Origin: Bretschneidera sinensis
Taxonomy: Eukaryota > Streptophyta > Magnoliopsida > Brassicales > Akaniaceae
NCBI GenBank assembly: GCA_023935145.1
Contig: CM043698.1
Location: forward strand, 68,856,001 to 68,920,000
Direction: 5' to 3'
Length of the DNA: 64,000 nucleotides
Shown here piece after piece: positions 35,101-46,989 of this stretch (positions are counted from its first letter, which is position 1; each line of letters begins with the position of its first letter). The notes below the pieces were generated by a model. It was given only the letters and a program-made list of their open reading frames with translations. It did no database searches and was not told the DNA's origin. A program made the translations under genes and the position numbers.

Positions 35101-38100
35101 TATAAAAGGGGTGATTAGTGACTTCTCAGAGAACCTTTATAAGAAGAAGTGGGATACAATGCCGAACTTAGATGGATTACAATTTTCTAGAATCGATATT
35201 GCGGATGCAATATGGCTAGAGCATCCCTTTATTGAAGAAGAAATTTTTGCAGCTCTTCGGGATTGTGATGGAGGTAAAGCTTCAGGCCTGATGGTTTTAC
35301 CATGACTTTTTTAGTCCATGGTTGGAAGGTGATTAAGGGGAATATTTTGCAATTTTTTTAGCAATTCCATTCTTCGGGAGAGTTTGTGAATAGCCTTAAT
35401 GCCACCTTCATAACCCTCGTCCCGAAGAAAGGTGAGGCATCAAACATTAAAGACTTCTGACCTATAAGTCTTGTGGGATGCGCTTACAAGCTATTATCAA
35501 AAGTAATTTACCTCTAGGTTGAAGGAAGTTATAAGAAAAATAGTGAGTCCTCATTAGAATGCCTTTATAGAGGGAAGACAAATCTTGGATGTCTTGCTGA
35601 TATTAAATGAAGTATCGGATGCTCACCTTAAGAATTGAGGGGGTGGGGTGATTTGCAAGCTTGATATGGAGAAGATGTATGACTGTGTTAGTTGAGGATT
35701 TGTTATTTATTTATCGAGAAGAATGGGGTTCAGGGATAAATGGTCCAAGTGGATTCTTAAATGCATTTCTTCTACTTCCTTCTCCATCCTTGTTAACGTG
35801 TGTCCATCAAGATTTTTTAGAGCTTCAAGGGGCCTTAGGCAAGGGGATCCCTTGTCTCCCTTCTTATTTACTTTGGTAATGGAGGCCTTTAATAAGATGT
35901 TGGAGAAAGCGGTCAAAGGGCGCCTTTTAAGTGATTTCAAAGTTGGGAGTAATGGTGGAAGTGTGAATATTTCTTACTTTCTTTTTGTCGATGATATGAT
36001 TGTTTTTGTAGAGCGAATGGCAATCAAATTTTACATCTTCGATGCATCCTTTGTTTTGAGGCGATCTCAGGGTTTAAAGTCCATCTTGGCAAAAGTGATT
36101 TAATCCCTCTTAGTGAAGATATTAATAGTCACTTCATTGCTAGCTTAATGGGGTGTACGATGGGATCACTTCCTATTTCTTATCTTGGTCTCCCCCTAGG
36201 CGCTAAATTTAAAGACAAAAGTATTTGGAACTCGATTGTGGAGAAATTTGAGAAACAGGATATCGGGTGGAAAAATTATTATCTTTCAAAAAGAGGTAAA
36301 CTCACTCTTATCAAGAGCACTCTCTCTAGTCTCCCAATCTATTTTATCTCTTTTTTCTATTCCTAGTTCGGTGGCCAAACATTGGAGAGTATTCAAAGAA
36401 GATTCCTTTGGGGTAACACGGGAGAGGAGTACAAATATCACTTGGTAAAGTGGGGTGTGGTTAAGCAACCTTTGAAAAGAGGGAAACTTGGTCTAAAATC
36501 TATCTCCTTATTGAATAAGGCTCTCCTTGGCAAATGGATTTGGAGATTTCTAGTGGAGAGAGATCACCTTTGGAGAAAAGGGGCGGAGGCCCAGTATGGG
36601 TGGATGTCAAAGGAGAAGCTAGTGTGAGCTCTTGTATCTCTTTGTCTAATGAAGAGGTATCTCGGGTTGCACCTTTTATTCGTAATGCGCATAATTGGGA
36701 AGTAGGGGTGGTAGTAAGGTTCTTGGAAACCTTATACAACTCAAGGGTAAAGGTAGATAGAGAGGATAGGCTGAGGTGGGGCCTTGTTCGAAAAAAAGGT
36801 TTTACAGCGAAAGACTTTTATAAAATCTCTTTGAAAAAGTTCCTTTGGATGATCATCCCAATTTTCCTTGGAAAGCAATTTGATGTTCTCGTGCTCCCAA
36901 GAAAGTTAATTTCTTTGTGTGGGAAGCTTCCTGGGTGAAAATTCTAACTATAGACAATCTACAAAGGAGGGAGGAAAGTGAACATTCATAGGTGATATAT
37001 TTGCAAAGAGTGTGCCGAGTTCGTGTATCATCTTTTGATAGAATGCTTGTTAGCTCGAAGTTTGTGAGAGATGGCTCAAAGAACTTTGGGGGGTCTTGGG
37101 TGGGGGACGACTACGTGAAAGATGAAATTTGGGCTTGAAATGAGTTGAAGGCATCTAAGAGGCCAAAAAGGCTTATTTGTTGATCACACACTTTATTTTT
37201 TGATTAGTGTGGAGAGAAAGAAACCAGAGAGCTTTTGATGGAGTAAAAATGCCTATTGAAAATATTAGAAATAGTTGATTCAATACTCTCAATTTTTTTG
37301 TTTAAAGGGGATTTCTTTGTAAATGATGATTAGATTTTGTGGATTTTCTCTATTGTAAATAATTGTTGGCTTTGAGTTGCACTCTCTTGGTGCCATGTTT
37401 ATAAAACAAATGTTCCATGATAGTTTCATCCTATCATGGACACTAGTCCATTTAACAATTATAATAAAGTCTAGCACTGTTATGTGCCATACCAAACTCT
37501 ACAGTTTGGATTCTATAGAAGCAAAGGCCATTATCTAAATTATTGATATTCATCAGTGTAAGACACTACCAAGAACCAATAACAAGCATCATCTGTAGTT
37601 TTCCATTTACTTTCTTTTCTAATAGTACTAAAAGATAGAAGTTAGGTAAAAAAGTGATACTTCAGAGAGCACACCTTCAACTGGAATTACAATGTGCATC
37701 AAAATAAATGGTTTCTCATACAAATGCAAATGGAATGTAGAAAGAGCATACATGTAAATTCCCTCCAAGCTAATTGCTTTGTATGACATATACAAACCCA
37801 CATTTCATAAAAGACTGCAGTCAAAATCCAAATTATAGCATGCAAGGAAAACACTTCACACCTCACAAATCAATCAAGTATAGATTTATATTTTTTCAAG
37901 AAGTAAAAATGGCCAACCTGTTGGGTATTGGAATCAACATCGAACACTCGGGTAGGACTGCTTTCAACCCAAGCCTGTTTCTCCTCAAGTGTCAAACTTT
38001 CCATCAAATCCTCATTGATATGGATCTCTGGCTCATACATGAAAGTTACCGTAGCAGCAGGTGACCATTTTGCATGATCTTTGCCAATTCCTTTTCTGGC

Positions 38101-39183
38101 TATCGCTCTCAGCCTCAGTTCTTGCCCACGGCGTAACTTCACAATGATGACCCCCCTAGATATATGATAAATCAATCCAATTTCAACCACTTTATATCAT
38201 TTAATGTTCACATTAACCATCATGACACATGATATAAAAATTATCTGTTCTTTCCTATGATGAACCAATTTATAGTAAGTTAGAAATAAAAAGACATGGA
38301 TTGATTAAAAAAGAAAAGATAAGAAAGTCAATTTGTTTCCTTTCAAATCCATAATCCCAATAAAGAAATAGAAGAGCCATTCCACATTGTGCCTTCTATT
38401 ATGTTTGCAAAAGAAAAATAGTTCAACAAAATCACTAAAGCCCTAAAATTGTAGCAAATAGGAATCCATTCTCAATGCAAAGAGAAGTAACTAAACAATA
38501 GGATTGTCAATTCAAATCCAAGAGCCCCACCATTATGCTCGGGAACATAATAACCTCAAATCAATATTTCCTCCAATAAAAAGAATCGCTTATAACATCT
38601 CCATGTCAAAGAAACAACAACCCCCAAAATAGCTGCACATTTTCAATTATTAATATCAACGAATTAGCGCATAAAACCCTAAATCAGTCACATTGCAACA
38701 AACCTTAAAAGAAAGAACAAATAAAGTGAGAGAGTACCTCTGCTCAGAGGAATCGAAGCCAGCGGAATCGGTGAAATCGACGGGAACGACAGTGTGATCG
38801 GAACTGTACAAATCCTTGCTGGTGACATCTAGGGTTTGGTCGGTGAGGCACTTAGCCCTGAGATGGAACTCGACGGAGCAGAACTCGCACTGTCCGTCCC
38901 CATCGCAGGCGTCGCAGTCGCGGGAGAAGCGCATGCTCATTGCTCGCTCGCTGGTGAGAGGGATCAGACCGAGCCGGTGAGCGATGAACTCGTCGTTGAG
39001 CACCGACGAGTTCACCTCGATCTCCACCAGGTCAATGGCGACCGTTGGCACCTCCGAGATCATCACGCGACGGAGCGCGTTCGCCATCGACGCGTCCGTA
39101 TCACGGAGCTCGAACTTCAACATGTCGTCTTTCATTTCCCGGATTTTCACCTTTGGGAACCGCTGATACGATGCTCCTTCCAT
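29172..39183 (-). CDS. NRPB3: DNA-directed RNA polymerase II subunit RPB3 (three exons)
   Basis: RPB3 is the alpha-like subunit that pairs with RPB11 to nucleate RNA polymerase II assembly in the nucleus. Exons on the minus strand: 39183-38738, 38155-37918, 29444-29172. All splice sites are GT-AG; the product is 318 residues, close to the usual plant length of about 319. Exon 1 holds the N-terminal dimerisation segment ([20 protein letters not shown], residues 33-52) and the four-cysteine zinc site (C90, C93, C99, C102) within the insert domain. Exon 2 carries [20 protein letters not shown] and [17 protein letters not shown]. Exon 3 has [20 protein letters not shown] and ends [14 protein letters not shown]. 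Intron 1 is 582 bp; intron 2 is 8473 bp and filled with transposons. No coding defect was seen, so the gene is probably functional. Confidence 0.96.
29770..31040. mobile_element. Helitron fragment, left arm of an inverted repeat in NRPB3 intron 2
   Basis: The minus strand (about 30775-29770) reads a broken Helitron PIF1-like helicase: [20 protein letters not shown], then the nucleotide-binding loop GLGGTGKT near 30030 and [15 protein letters not shown] near 29800. The plus strand (about 30790 onward) reads the Helitron N-terminal domain ([20 protein letters not shown]). The two pieces point away from each other, unlike a normal Helitron where they are colinear. Several stops interrupt both. 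Confidence 0.72.
31041..31399 (+). mobile_element. spacer between Helitron arms
   Basis: Continues the plus-strand Helitron N-terminal domain of the left arm: about 31175-31330 reads [20 protein letters not shown] and then a [17 protein letters not shown] segment, with a stop and frame changes. It has no counterpart in the right arm. Confidence 0.55.
31400..32715. mobile_element. Helitron fragment, right arm of the inverted repeat
   Basis: Reverse complement of 29770-31040 with clear divergence. The minus strand (31690-31381) reads the N-terminal domain piece ([20 protein letters not shown]). The plus strand (31690-32710) reads the helicase: [60 protein letters not shown]. The nucleotide-binding loop is degraded to SPGGTSNT (Lys lost), and DEAP has become a stop followed by DEAL. 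It is more decayed than the left arm. Confidence 0.72.
32729..32999. mobile_element. small MITE beside the Helitron right arm
   Basis: Ends actatgtttgagagttt and aactcccaaacatagt form terminal inverted repeats (about 14 of 16 positions). GTAAAA flanks both sides (32723-32728 and 33000-33005). The interior is rich in ccctcctttaccc/aaccctctaaa blocks and has no coding capacity. hAT-like by general look only. Confidence 0.55.
33100..37280 (+). mobile_element. degraded L1-type LINE in NRPB3 intron 2, antisense to the gene
   Basis: The plus strand reads an endonuclease start (34861-35005: [18 protein letters not shown], then [10 protein letters not shown]), a gap where most of the endonuclease is missing, then reverse transcriptase from about 35020 ([19 protein letters not shown], then [20 protein letters not shown] near 35390, [20 protein letters not shown] at about 35824, and the catalytic FVDDMIVF at about 35990). 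The C-terminal segment [20 protein letters not shown] (36171 onward) and a zinc-finger-like region follow to about 37060. 33100-34700 holds a 250-codon frame (33937-34689) that I take as the ORF1/linker region, with less certainty. Many stops and frameshifts. The exact ends are not visible. Confidence 0.75.
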
Positions 39184-39400
39184 GGATAGGTGGGTTTTCT
39201 CTCTATAGTATTAGGATTGGCTTTCCAAGGATCTTTTGGGGCGAAGTAGAGAGAGAGAGAGTGGATTATGGAGACAAAAACCCAAAAGACGGGTTTTGGC
39301 TACTTTTCGGTCTGAGGTATATATATACACTGGTATCGTGTCATAGGATTGGCGCTCCCTCTCAAAAGCTACATGTTTGATTGGAATTGAAGTTTGCAAA
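39184..39400 (-). promoter_or_regulatory. NRPB3 core promoter and 5' leader
   Basis: On the minus strand a TATA box (gtatatatatacc) lies at 39317-39329, about 135 bp upstream of the ATG at 39183. A ct-rich leader (ctctctctctctac, 39246-39262) lies between. Confidence 0.5.
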
Positions 39401-40840
39401 TGATTTAGAATTGAAATTTATCTTCAATTATTTTATTATTATAAAAAAAATATGATTTTATTTTTATTTTAAATTTTAATTCTAAATAAACACGTAGCAA
39501 AATTGTATAATAAAATCTTAAAATTTTAACATACCACAATTAAAATTTTAATTTAACAAGTAAACTTCCGACCATTCAACATTTGCAAGAGAAGGTACAT
39601 ATTTTATTAAAAGTTATAAAATAAATTGAAAATTCAAGAACCCAGCTATCAAAATTAAAATTTTAAATATTTAAATACACTATACTAAAGTATCATAAGC
39701 TTTTAATACATTTTTTTTTTCCGTTTTATGGCAACTTTTGATGCAATTAACTTTTATAATTTTTAATTCAATTGTTATGTTGTTATTACTTATTAGTGTT
39801 TCACTGCACTTCTCTCTCTCTGGTTAGGACCAAAATATCTTTGGAAATTACAATATTTTTATTGGTACTTTTACAATTGTTTGAATTCAAAACTCGAGTT
39901 GAGCTTAATAGTTAAGTGAAAAAATATAAAGATCCTTTATTACCAAAAGAAAATTTGAAGAGCTCGAATTTGAACAGTTTAATTTATTTAAAAAAATGAT
40001 GTTTTTTTTTTCAATTCAAGCTCAAGTTCATTAAACTTAATAGTTAAAGTTTAAACTCAATTGTAAAGAACTTCAAAATTTTCAAGCTTGAATTATTCAT
40101 TTAAGAAATAAAATTTGTGGAAATTAATTGCTAGCTGCATATATCCCAAGACCAATATATCACAATAACGTGTGAAAAGATCCAAATAGCTCTCTTACCA
40201 AAAAAAAATCTCAAGAACTTGAGTTTGAACAATTTGATTTGTTTGGAGAAAAAAAAATAATGTTTTCTCAAATTCAAGCTTTAGTTTGGACAATTTCATT
40301 TGTTTAAAAAAAATTATGTTTTCTCCAATTCAAACTCGAGTTCAATCCAACTTAATAGTTAAAATTCAAACTCGATTGTTGAGAACCTTTTAAAATTTCA
40401 AGCTTAATTTATTTCATTTAAGAAATTAAATTTATGAAAATTAATTACTAGTCGCATATATCACAAGATCAATCCCTGCAATAACGTAAGCTTTTGTTAT
40501 ACGAATTTGTATTTAATGTATGTAATTCAAATGCATGTATTTTAAACTCATAAACTTCAAGTGCATGTGTTACGAAATTCATTTCTTGGGTGAAATTTGA
40601 TGATTAAGAATTTGAAATTCATACATTAAAAAACTCCTTCATGTATTTGAATTTGGTTCTTTAAAATATTGTTAATTTATACCCATTAATTGTCATGATT
40701 CTATAAAAATAATATTTTTTATTTTGGAACTAAATGAAAATGTAGAACAAAATAAAAGAAAGAAAGAGAAAGAAGAACCGAAATGAAGTGGAGCAAAACG
40801 CAAAATCAAAGTGATAAAAAGAAAAATAAGAAAAAAAAAC
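39401..40840. other. intergenic DNA
   Basis: No gene. Around 39885-40130 and 40195-40440 similar wording recurs (aactcgagtt, tcaagctt, gttcaatccaacttaatagttaaa, ggaaattaattgctag / gaaaattaattactag, cgcatatatc), suggesting an old imperfect tandem duplication of about 310 bp. Confidence 0.4.
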
Positions 40841-41812
40841 TAGAGGTGGCAAACATGTTGAGTCATATTGATTTCAAATCATATTGAGTCATTAGTTATT
40901 CGGATCGCGGGTCATTTCATATCAGGTCATATCAAGTTTTGAGTCATGTCAAGTTGAGTCGAATCAGATTCAAATAATTTTGAGTTTGGGTTGTATCGAG
41001 TTTCGGGTTGGGTTGGGTTAGGTAAGATCGGGTCAACAAAATAAATATTTATGCTTAATTAAAATATAAATTATTTACATAAAATACGACTAAAAGAGTT
41101 ACACGTTAAAATCCATGAAATTTAATTAATAATAAATCAATATTAAAATTTTAAAATAATATATTTAATTGTTGAATGCAATATGCAATGTTATGACTCT
41201 TAATCCCAAAATTCAGTCTTAAATGATTTCAAATAGCTGGTCCACGAAATTATTCTCACTAGTAACATATTATACCGGATTTTGGAGATTAAATTTCATG
41301 TAATCACTTCATTCCATTTTTAGTTTTCATGACAATTAAAGATAAATTTTTATTGTGACATGAAAAACAATGTAAAACTTACTGGTCTCCTCGACTTTTG
41401 ATTTGAACTTAATAAGAATACTTGTATTAATAGAATGTTGAACCATATACATCAACACATGCAAATAAACAATTAATTAATTATGATATAATTTATTTTA
41501 TTTGACAATTAATCAATTAACTATTACTCTCATTTTAAAAACTAATTATTTTTTATAAAAAAATATATTTTCAAGTCATTTCGAGTTGGGTCATTTTGGT
41601 TTCGGGTCTTTTCAGGTTTTTGGGTTGTTTCAGGTTTTAGGTTGTTTGGGTTCAGATTAAGTCAAGTTCGGATCATTTTAAATCTGGGTTATTTTGGGTT
41701 TCAAATCACTCGGGTTAGGGGCAGGTCAGGTTTGGGTCATATTATTTTAATACATTTTCGAATCGGATCGAGTTTGGATCGGGTAAGGTCAAGTTGGATT
41801 TTGCCACCTCTA
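40841..41812. mobile_element. hAT-like non-autonomous element 1
   Basis: Terminal inverted repeats tagaggtggcaaa (40841) and ttttgccacctcta (ending 41812). Flanking 8-mers AAAAAAAC and AGGAAAAC match at 6 of 8 positions, roughly an 8-bp hAT-type target duplication. Subterminal regions at both ends repeat gggtcat/gggttg/ggtcaag-type words. No transposase frame. Confidence 0.6.
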
Positions 41813-41892
41813 AGGAAAACTGTGGTATTAACCCACACATGTGAGCTGACATTGAATGAAAGGCTCATGGGCCTAACCAAAGAGGGTATTAT

Positions 41893-43043
41893 TAGGGGTG
41901 GCAGTGAGTTGTGTCGTGCCGGCCCACAGCTCACACAAGGTGGTCCACCGTGCCTTCGTGCTGTGCCGTGTCATGCTTCCCTCTCTTTCGTGCCATGCCG
42001 TGCTTTAAGAACCTCGGGCCGACACGACCCAAGACCTACATGGCTACTGGGCCATGCCGTGCGGTCTATGGGCCTCATAGGCGTATATTGATTTTTTTGC
42101 TGAAAATAGTTTTATAGTTTTAAAAGAATATAAATATTGAATTGAATGCTTATAATTATATAAAAAAATAATCATTTTGTTGATGAAGTTAAATATTACA
42201 AATAACTTAGAAATTGAACAAAAATAATAATATAACAAATAACTTAAAAATTACAACTTTCAAAAATCTTCTAAATAAATAACTTACAAAAACAACTTAT
42301 AAAATAAAGAAAGAAGATAAAATGACTTACAAATAGGTGAAATATAACAAACAAGTTAGAAATTTTAAAAATTAAAAAGAAATAAAATCATATCAATAAT
42401 TAAAATAAGTAATTTTTATAACATTTTTGACATTTAAATAAAAAAAAAGTAAACTTATCCAATTCTTAGACAAACGACTTTAGAAATTGAATGATAGGCT
42501 ACCTAACCAAACTATGCAGTTAAGTTTCATTCGGTGGATTAAAAATAAGAATATTATATGATTTCTTCTTAGTATTTTAGTTCATTGAATCATATGCTAT
42601 TATTTTAAAATCAAGCAATTATAACTTCAATATTTAAATTTAAAATTCACAAAGGATATTTTTTTTGTGTTTAAATATTTGTATAAGTTTGATTTAATTT
42701 ATAATAATGTGTGATATTAGATGAATTTGCTTAATTTATGAATTAATAGATCACGTGCCATTATATTAAAAATAGAGTAATAATTTTCCTTTTTTTTCAA
42801 CCATCCTAAAATATCAAATTTATCATCATATAATTTTTCTTGATTCATTATTCTAATGGTATAAAATTGTATGTAATTTTGAATTTATTAAATGTTATGA
42901 TCGTGTTTGTGTTACGCTGTGTTGGGTTTCGTGCTATGCTATGGATCTCAAAAACTAAGCTCAGCATGACATGAGAAATAATACCATGCCAAGCACGACA
43001 CAACCCGTGAAAATATACCTAGCACGGCCCATTGCGACCCCTA
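41893..43043. mobile_element. hAT-like non-autonomous element 2
   Basis: Left end taggggtggcagtg, right end cattgcgacccctа-type repeat ending at 43043. Flanks GGTATTAT (41885-41892) and GGTTTTAT (43044-43051) match at 7 of 8, as expected of hAT insertions. Subterminal regions carry repeated gccgtgc/gtcgtgc/ccgtgcc words at both ends. The interior is AT-rich and non-coding; open frames at 41642-42091 and 41911-42117 span TE ends and are not genes. Confidence 0.62.
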
Positions 43044-43051
43044 GGTTTTAT

Positions 43052-44922
43052 TCTTCATCCTCTCCTCTTCCAAGCCCTTCTCTGTTCATTGGACCATTTT
43101 CTCCAATAAATTCAGCTGAAAATAAAAAGGCAGTTATTATAGAAAACCCGTTGTTCTCTTTGCCCCATTTACACAAATCTTAAGAGCCCCAAAACACTCA
43201 GAGTCAGACTGGTCTCTTCATCTTCTTTCCCTTTTGTATTCTCTCTCACAAGCTTACAAGGCTTCCCCTCTCATATTTCACGTTTTTTCCGTATACCTTC
43301 AAAATAATTATTCAAATTTAATATACAAAATAATTAAATAATAACTTTACGTTACATCGTAAAAATTGATTAATAATTGATATTTAATTTTCAAAAATCA
43401 CTTTAACAAATAAAATATAATTTTTAATTGATACATGCATGGTGTTAATTAAAAATAAGTGGCAAGGACTAACACCTACCCGCATTACCTCTCGCTAGAT
43501 CAGGCGCCCACGCAGTTGCGTGAGTTCCAAATCCTACGTATTTTGCCTTTTTAATTTAAATTATTCATGCAATTTTCAATAAGTCCCACACCCATTTCCT
43601 CTTTTTAATTTAAATTATTCATGCTTAATATTATGGTACATTAATAAATGTGCACTTCAAAACAGTTACTCCTCTGCATTTGATAACTTGTCAAGATGTT
43701 TATTGCACAGCAACTCAAATAGACGAAGAAATTTTTGATTGTATTGGGTATTGAAGAATTAAAAATTTAATTTATAATATTTAAAAAATTTATATATATT
43801 TAATTAATATTATTAATAAAATTTTAAAAAATTATTAACAAAGTTTTAGAAAATGCAAGATGTAACTAAGATTTTTTTTCAAATAAAGGAGCTCTTAAAC
43901 AAACACGTGGCTAACAAAGAAAATTAGCTAATCTAGGAGTTGTTGATTCATCATGGACTCACCAGCGCTCTGCGCGAGGCATTGAGTCTCTGCCGAGACA
44001 TCCTCTGAGTGACCCAATTCTTATGTGGATTCTCAAAGCGTATTGTAAAGAGACATCTTGAGAGAGAACATGAGGAAAGAGTTTAAGAAAGTCCACTTTG
44101 ATACGGAACTGAAAATTTTGACTCGGTTGCTTATCGGTAGTGAGAGTTGCAGTCTAGTGTGAGTTTGTGAAAATACAAGGTTTAAATAAGAATTTAAAAA
44201 ACATGTATTCGAGATTTTCAAATTCACTGTGAATTTCTATCAAATTCAAGTTCATTCTCTTAAATTGATCTCAATTTTTTTTTTTGGGCTCAAAATCATG
44301 GATTTAAAATTAGGGCTTTTGAAGTTTGAGCTTTGATTAAAAATTAAAATTTAAAAGACACGTATTCGAGCTCTTTAAATTCATTGGGTAGGCTAAATTT
44401 TTTTCGAGATGTACGTTTTTTTTACTTCCCAATAAAAGGCTTGAATGCATACCCAAATCAGTAGGAATACAAACTTTAACCGCTGAGTTAGTGGTTTTTA
44501 TTATGAACCCAAATCATCTGGTTTAATAATAAATTAATAACTATAAACTATTTAATTGATCACTTACAAGTTATAACAATATAAAATTGAAAAATTATAT
44601 ATAATTTATATTAAAATATATATTAATATTTGTAAAATTATAATTATAATTTATATTTTTTAGAGAGTTAGTAAAAGTATTAAACTTTGTTGAAAATTAA
44701 TTAATTGATTTAAAATTTAATTATTTATTATTATTTTATTAGAATTTTAAAACGTCATAATATTCTAAAAGGCTTATGCCCCAACACCTCATTGGTCAGA
44801 ATGTCTCGTTCAACACCTCTATGAAAACAGTGATTTTTCCAATTGCCTCTTCTTACTACATTTTTTTATTAAATTTAAAACTATCCGCACGTGTTCGTAT
44901 ACGTGCGACACTCATAATCAAC
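43052..44922. other. intergenic DNA
   Basis: No gene. 43055-43290 is pyrimidine-rich with leader-like sequence but no following ORF. The words ctttttaatttaaattattcatgc repeat at about 43546 and 43602. 44770-44900 replaces the expected 3' end of the cyclase-like gene. Confidence 0.45.
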
Positions 44923-46117
44923 TTATGCTTGGATGTCATCGAGGTTTAAGCCTTCCACAACATGGATTTTCTGAAGCATTTGAAAATCGTAAGAATTGGG
45001 TAGTTAATTAAAATATGATCATCAAGAACCAAAGTAGACAAACACCTTACCCTTTAATTCATCAGAAAGACTAGTATAGTATTTAGTAATTACCCTGTTT
45101 TTTAGGAAAGTGTGATGAACTGGAATCGCGTTAACATATGCAGAAATTGACAAGTAATCAAGTCCTGAAATTCATTAACAGACAGATATGTTAGTAACTG
45201 AAACCACTGAATTTTGCTAATAAACAGCAAACAAATTAATGGTAATCAAATCATACCAACAAGTTTGATTTCTGTGTTCTCTACCAACCATTTTGCCCCA
45301 TCCGCCATAAATCCCACGAAGTCTGAGTGGAATTCCTTTTTGTGCATCAATCTCCTGAAAATCAAATAAGTTTTGTTATTCCATTAGCATTAAAAATCCC
45401 ATAATCATCGGTATTTAACAAGAATTTTATTAAACATACTTTGAAAAAAGGTGATTCACATTTTGACAATTTACCTGTCAGTGTTCAATGTTCTGAAAAG
45501 CACACGATGCACTCCCTTACGAATATTTAAGTTCTTCAGGGCTTCAGCTGTAAGAAGTTGATGGATTATTTTACAAACAAATATATATATATATATTTGA
45601 AACAGGATGCTAAAATTGAAAGCAAAGTGAACAAAATTTCATCAGAATCAGAAACACATACCAGTTAGGTTCGTGTCCCTGGGAACATCAACTAACAGAG
45701 CCGGACCTATTCAAACAAACACAACAAGAAAAAATTATACAAAATGTAACATTTTTTACACAAAAAAAACAAAGAAAAGAACGCATGAATATTGTTGGGT
45801 GTTTTACCATTAAGGACGTTAAGATCAAGAGAAGTAACATCGTAGCCTTGATTGTAGTATTCCTGAAAAAAGTGGCTAGGGGCGTCAATGTGAGTGCCCG
45901 TGTGAGTTGACAGCTTAAATTCGGAATTGTTAGAGGCATTGCCCTTCTTGATGCTGGAAACAAGCCATATATAGTCAGCTCCGGTCCCGTCCTTGGAATC
46001 CCACGCTGGCAGGTCAGCGGTGATCTTGTGGGTGATATCGAAGATCTTGCCATAAGCAATACAGAATGTGCTCAAAGTGAGTACACTAGCAAGGAGATAC
46101 AACACAGATTTGTTCAT
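44923..46117 (-). pseudogene. kynurenine formamidase/cyclase-family gene, C-terminally truncated
   Basis: Six exons on the minus strand: 46117-45808, 45706-45662, 45547-45475, 45354-45257, 45164-45094, 44970-44923; every junction I assigned is GT-AG and keeps frame. The 214-residue product starts with a signal peptide (MNKSVLYLLASVLTLSTFCI), so a secreted or wall location is likely. The metal-binding motif HTGTHIDAPSH (residues 72-82) of this metal-dependent hydrolase family is intact. Later exons read [63 protein letters not shown] and VVEGLNLDD. The frame then stops at 44923-44925, where relatives continue about 40-50 residues through a conserved HCLPLR-type segment. No such continuation is seen downstream. 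It could be a functional short form, but loss is more likely. Confidence 0.75.
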
Positions 46118-46260
46118 GGTTTTCGGCTTTTTGCTATAGTCACAAGTGGGTTTTTCTTTTTGATTGACACAGTTGGGTTTTTAGATGTGATGAGGAATGA
46201 AGAATACACAGGCATATATAGGATATGAGGTTTTCTTGGGAGGGGGAGCGGGAGGTTTTT
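46118..46260 (-). promoter_or_regulatory. core promoter of the cyclase-like gene
   Basis: A TATA-type cctatatatgcc (minus strand) lies at 46211-46222, about 95 bp upstream of the ATG at 46117. Confidence 0.5.
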
Positions 46261-46989
46261 TTGCCCTTTACGGAAATATTTAAATTCATTAATTAAATCG
46301 TACCAACATCGTTATAAAACAACACTAAAGGCCATTGATTGACTAATCATGATTAGAGTTGAATTATCTTAAATTTGGCATTTCTCATTAGCTTGGATGA
46401 TAGGCGTCAGTTTGAGAAGGGATTAGAGAAAATTTTTCTTTTAAAAAAAATTGAAGTATTTTTCAATGATGGATAAAGAAGTTAAAAAATTCTCTTTTTT
46501 TTAATCTGTGAGTGAAACGTTTCTTTGATCCAAAAAAAATTATATATCACTTTTAAATAAAAATTTCTCTAATGTGAGATTTATTTTCCTTCAAGCTTAT
46601 GTATATTTTCTACATTTCCACCAAATCGAACTAGATTGTGCGAAATACCATTTGTATGAAAATTATATTTTTATGAAAAATTTTTAAATAGACCAAGCCT
46701 ACCATATAAGGATAAACCAAACCAATTAATAAGTGGCACATGTACAAATCAATTCTAATTATGGCTTATCAACTCTAACTAACCAAATGTAAATGTGTTT
46801 TGTTTTTAATTGGACAGGGTTCCAAACAGTACTTGTGCCTGACATATCTGGAATAGATATGATCAAGAAGAATCTGACTGAAAAAAACAGAAGACCAACC
46901 ATTTAGAGGCACAAGTCACCATTGTTTTCTGTAGACCCGCCCGTGTTTGTTGACATATCCAAGATGGAGCCAGGGCACTGGATTGATTC
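46261..46989. other. intergenic DNA
   Basis: No gene or repeat recognised; AT-rich. Confidence 0.45.

Noticed and set aside
38836..39380. Plus-strand open frames of 60-117 codons
   Set aside because: Antisense shadows of NRPB3 exon 1, which is GC-richer than its surroundings.
41642..42117. 149- and 68-codon open frames rich in Arg, Cys and Pro
   Set aside because: They span the ends of two hAT-like elements and translate subterminal repeats.
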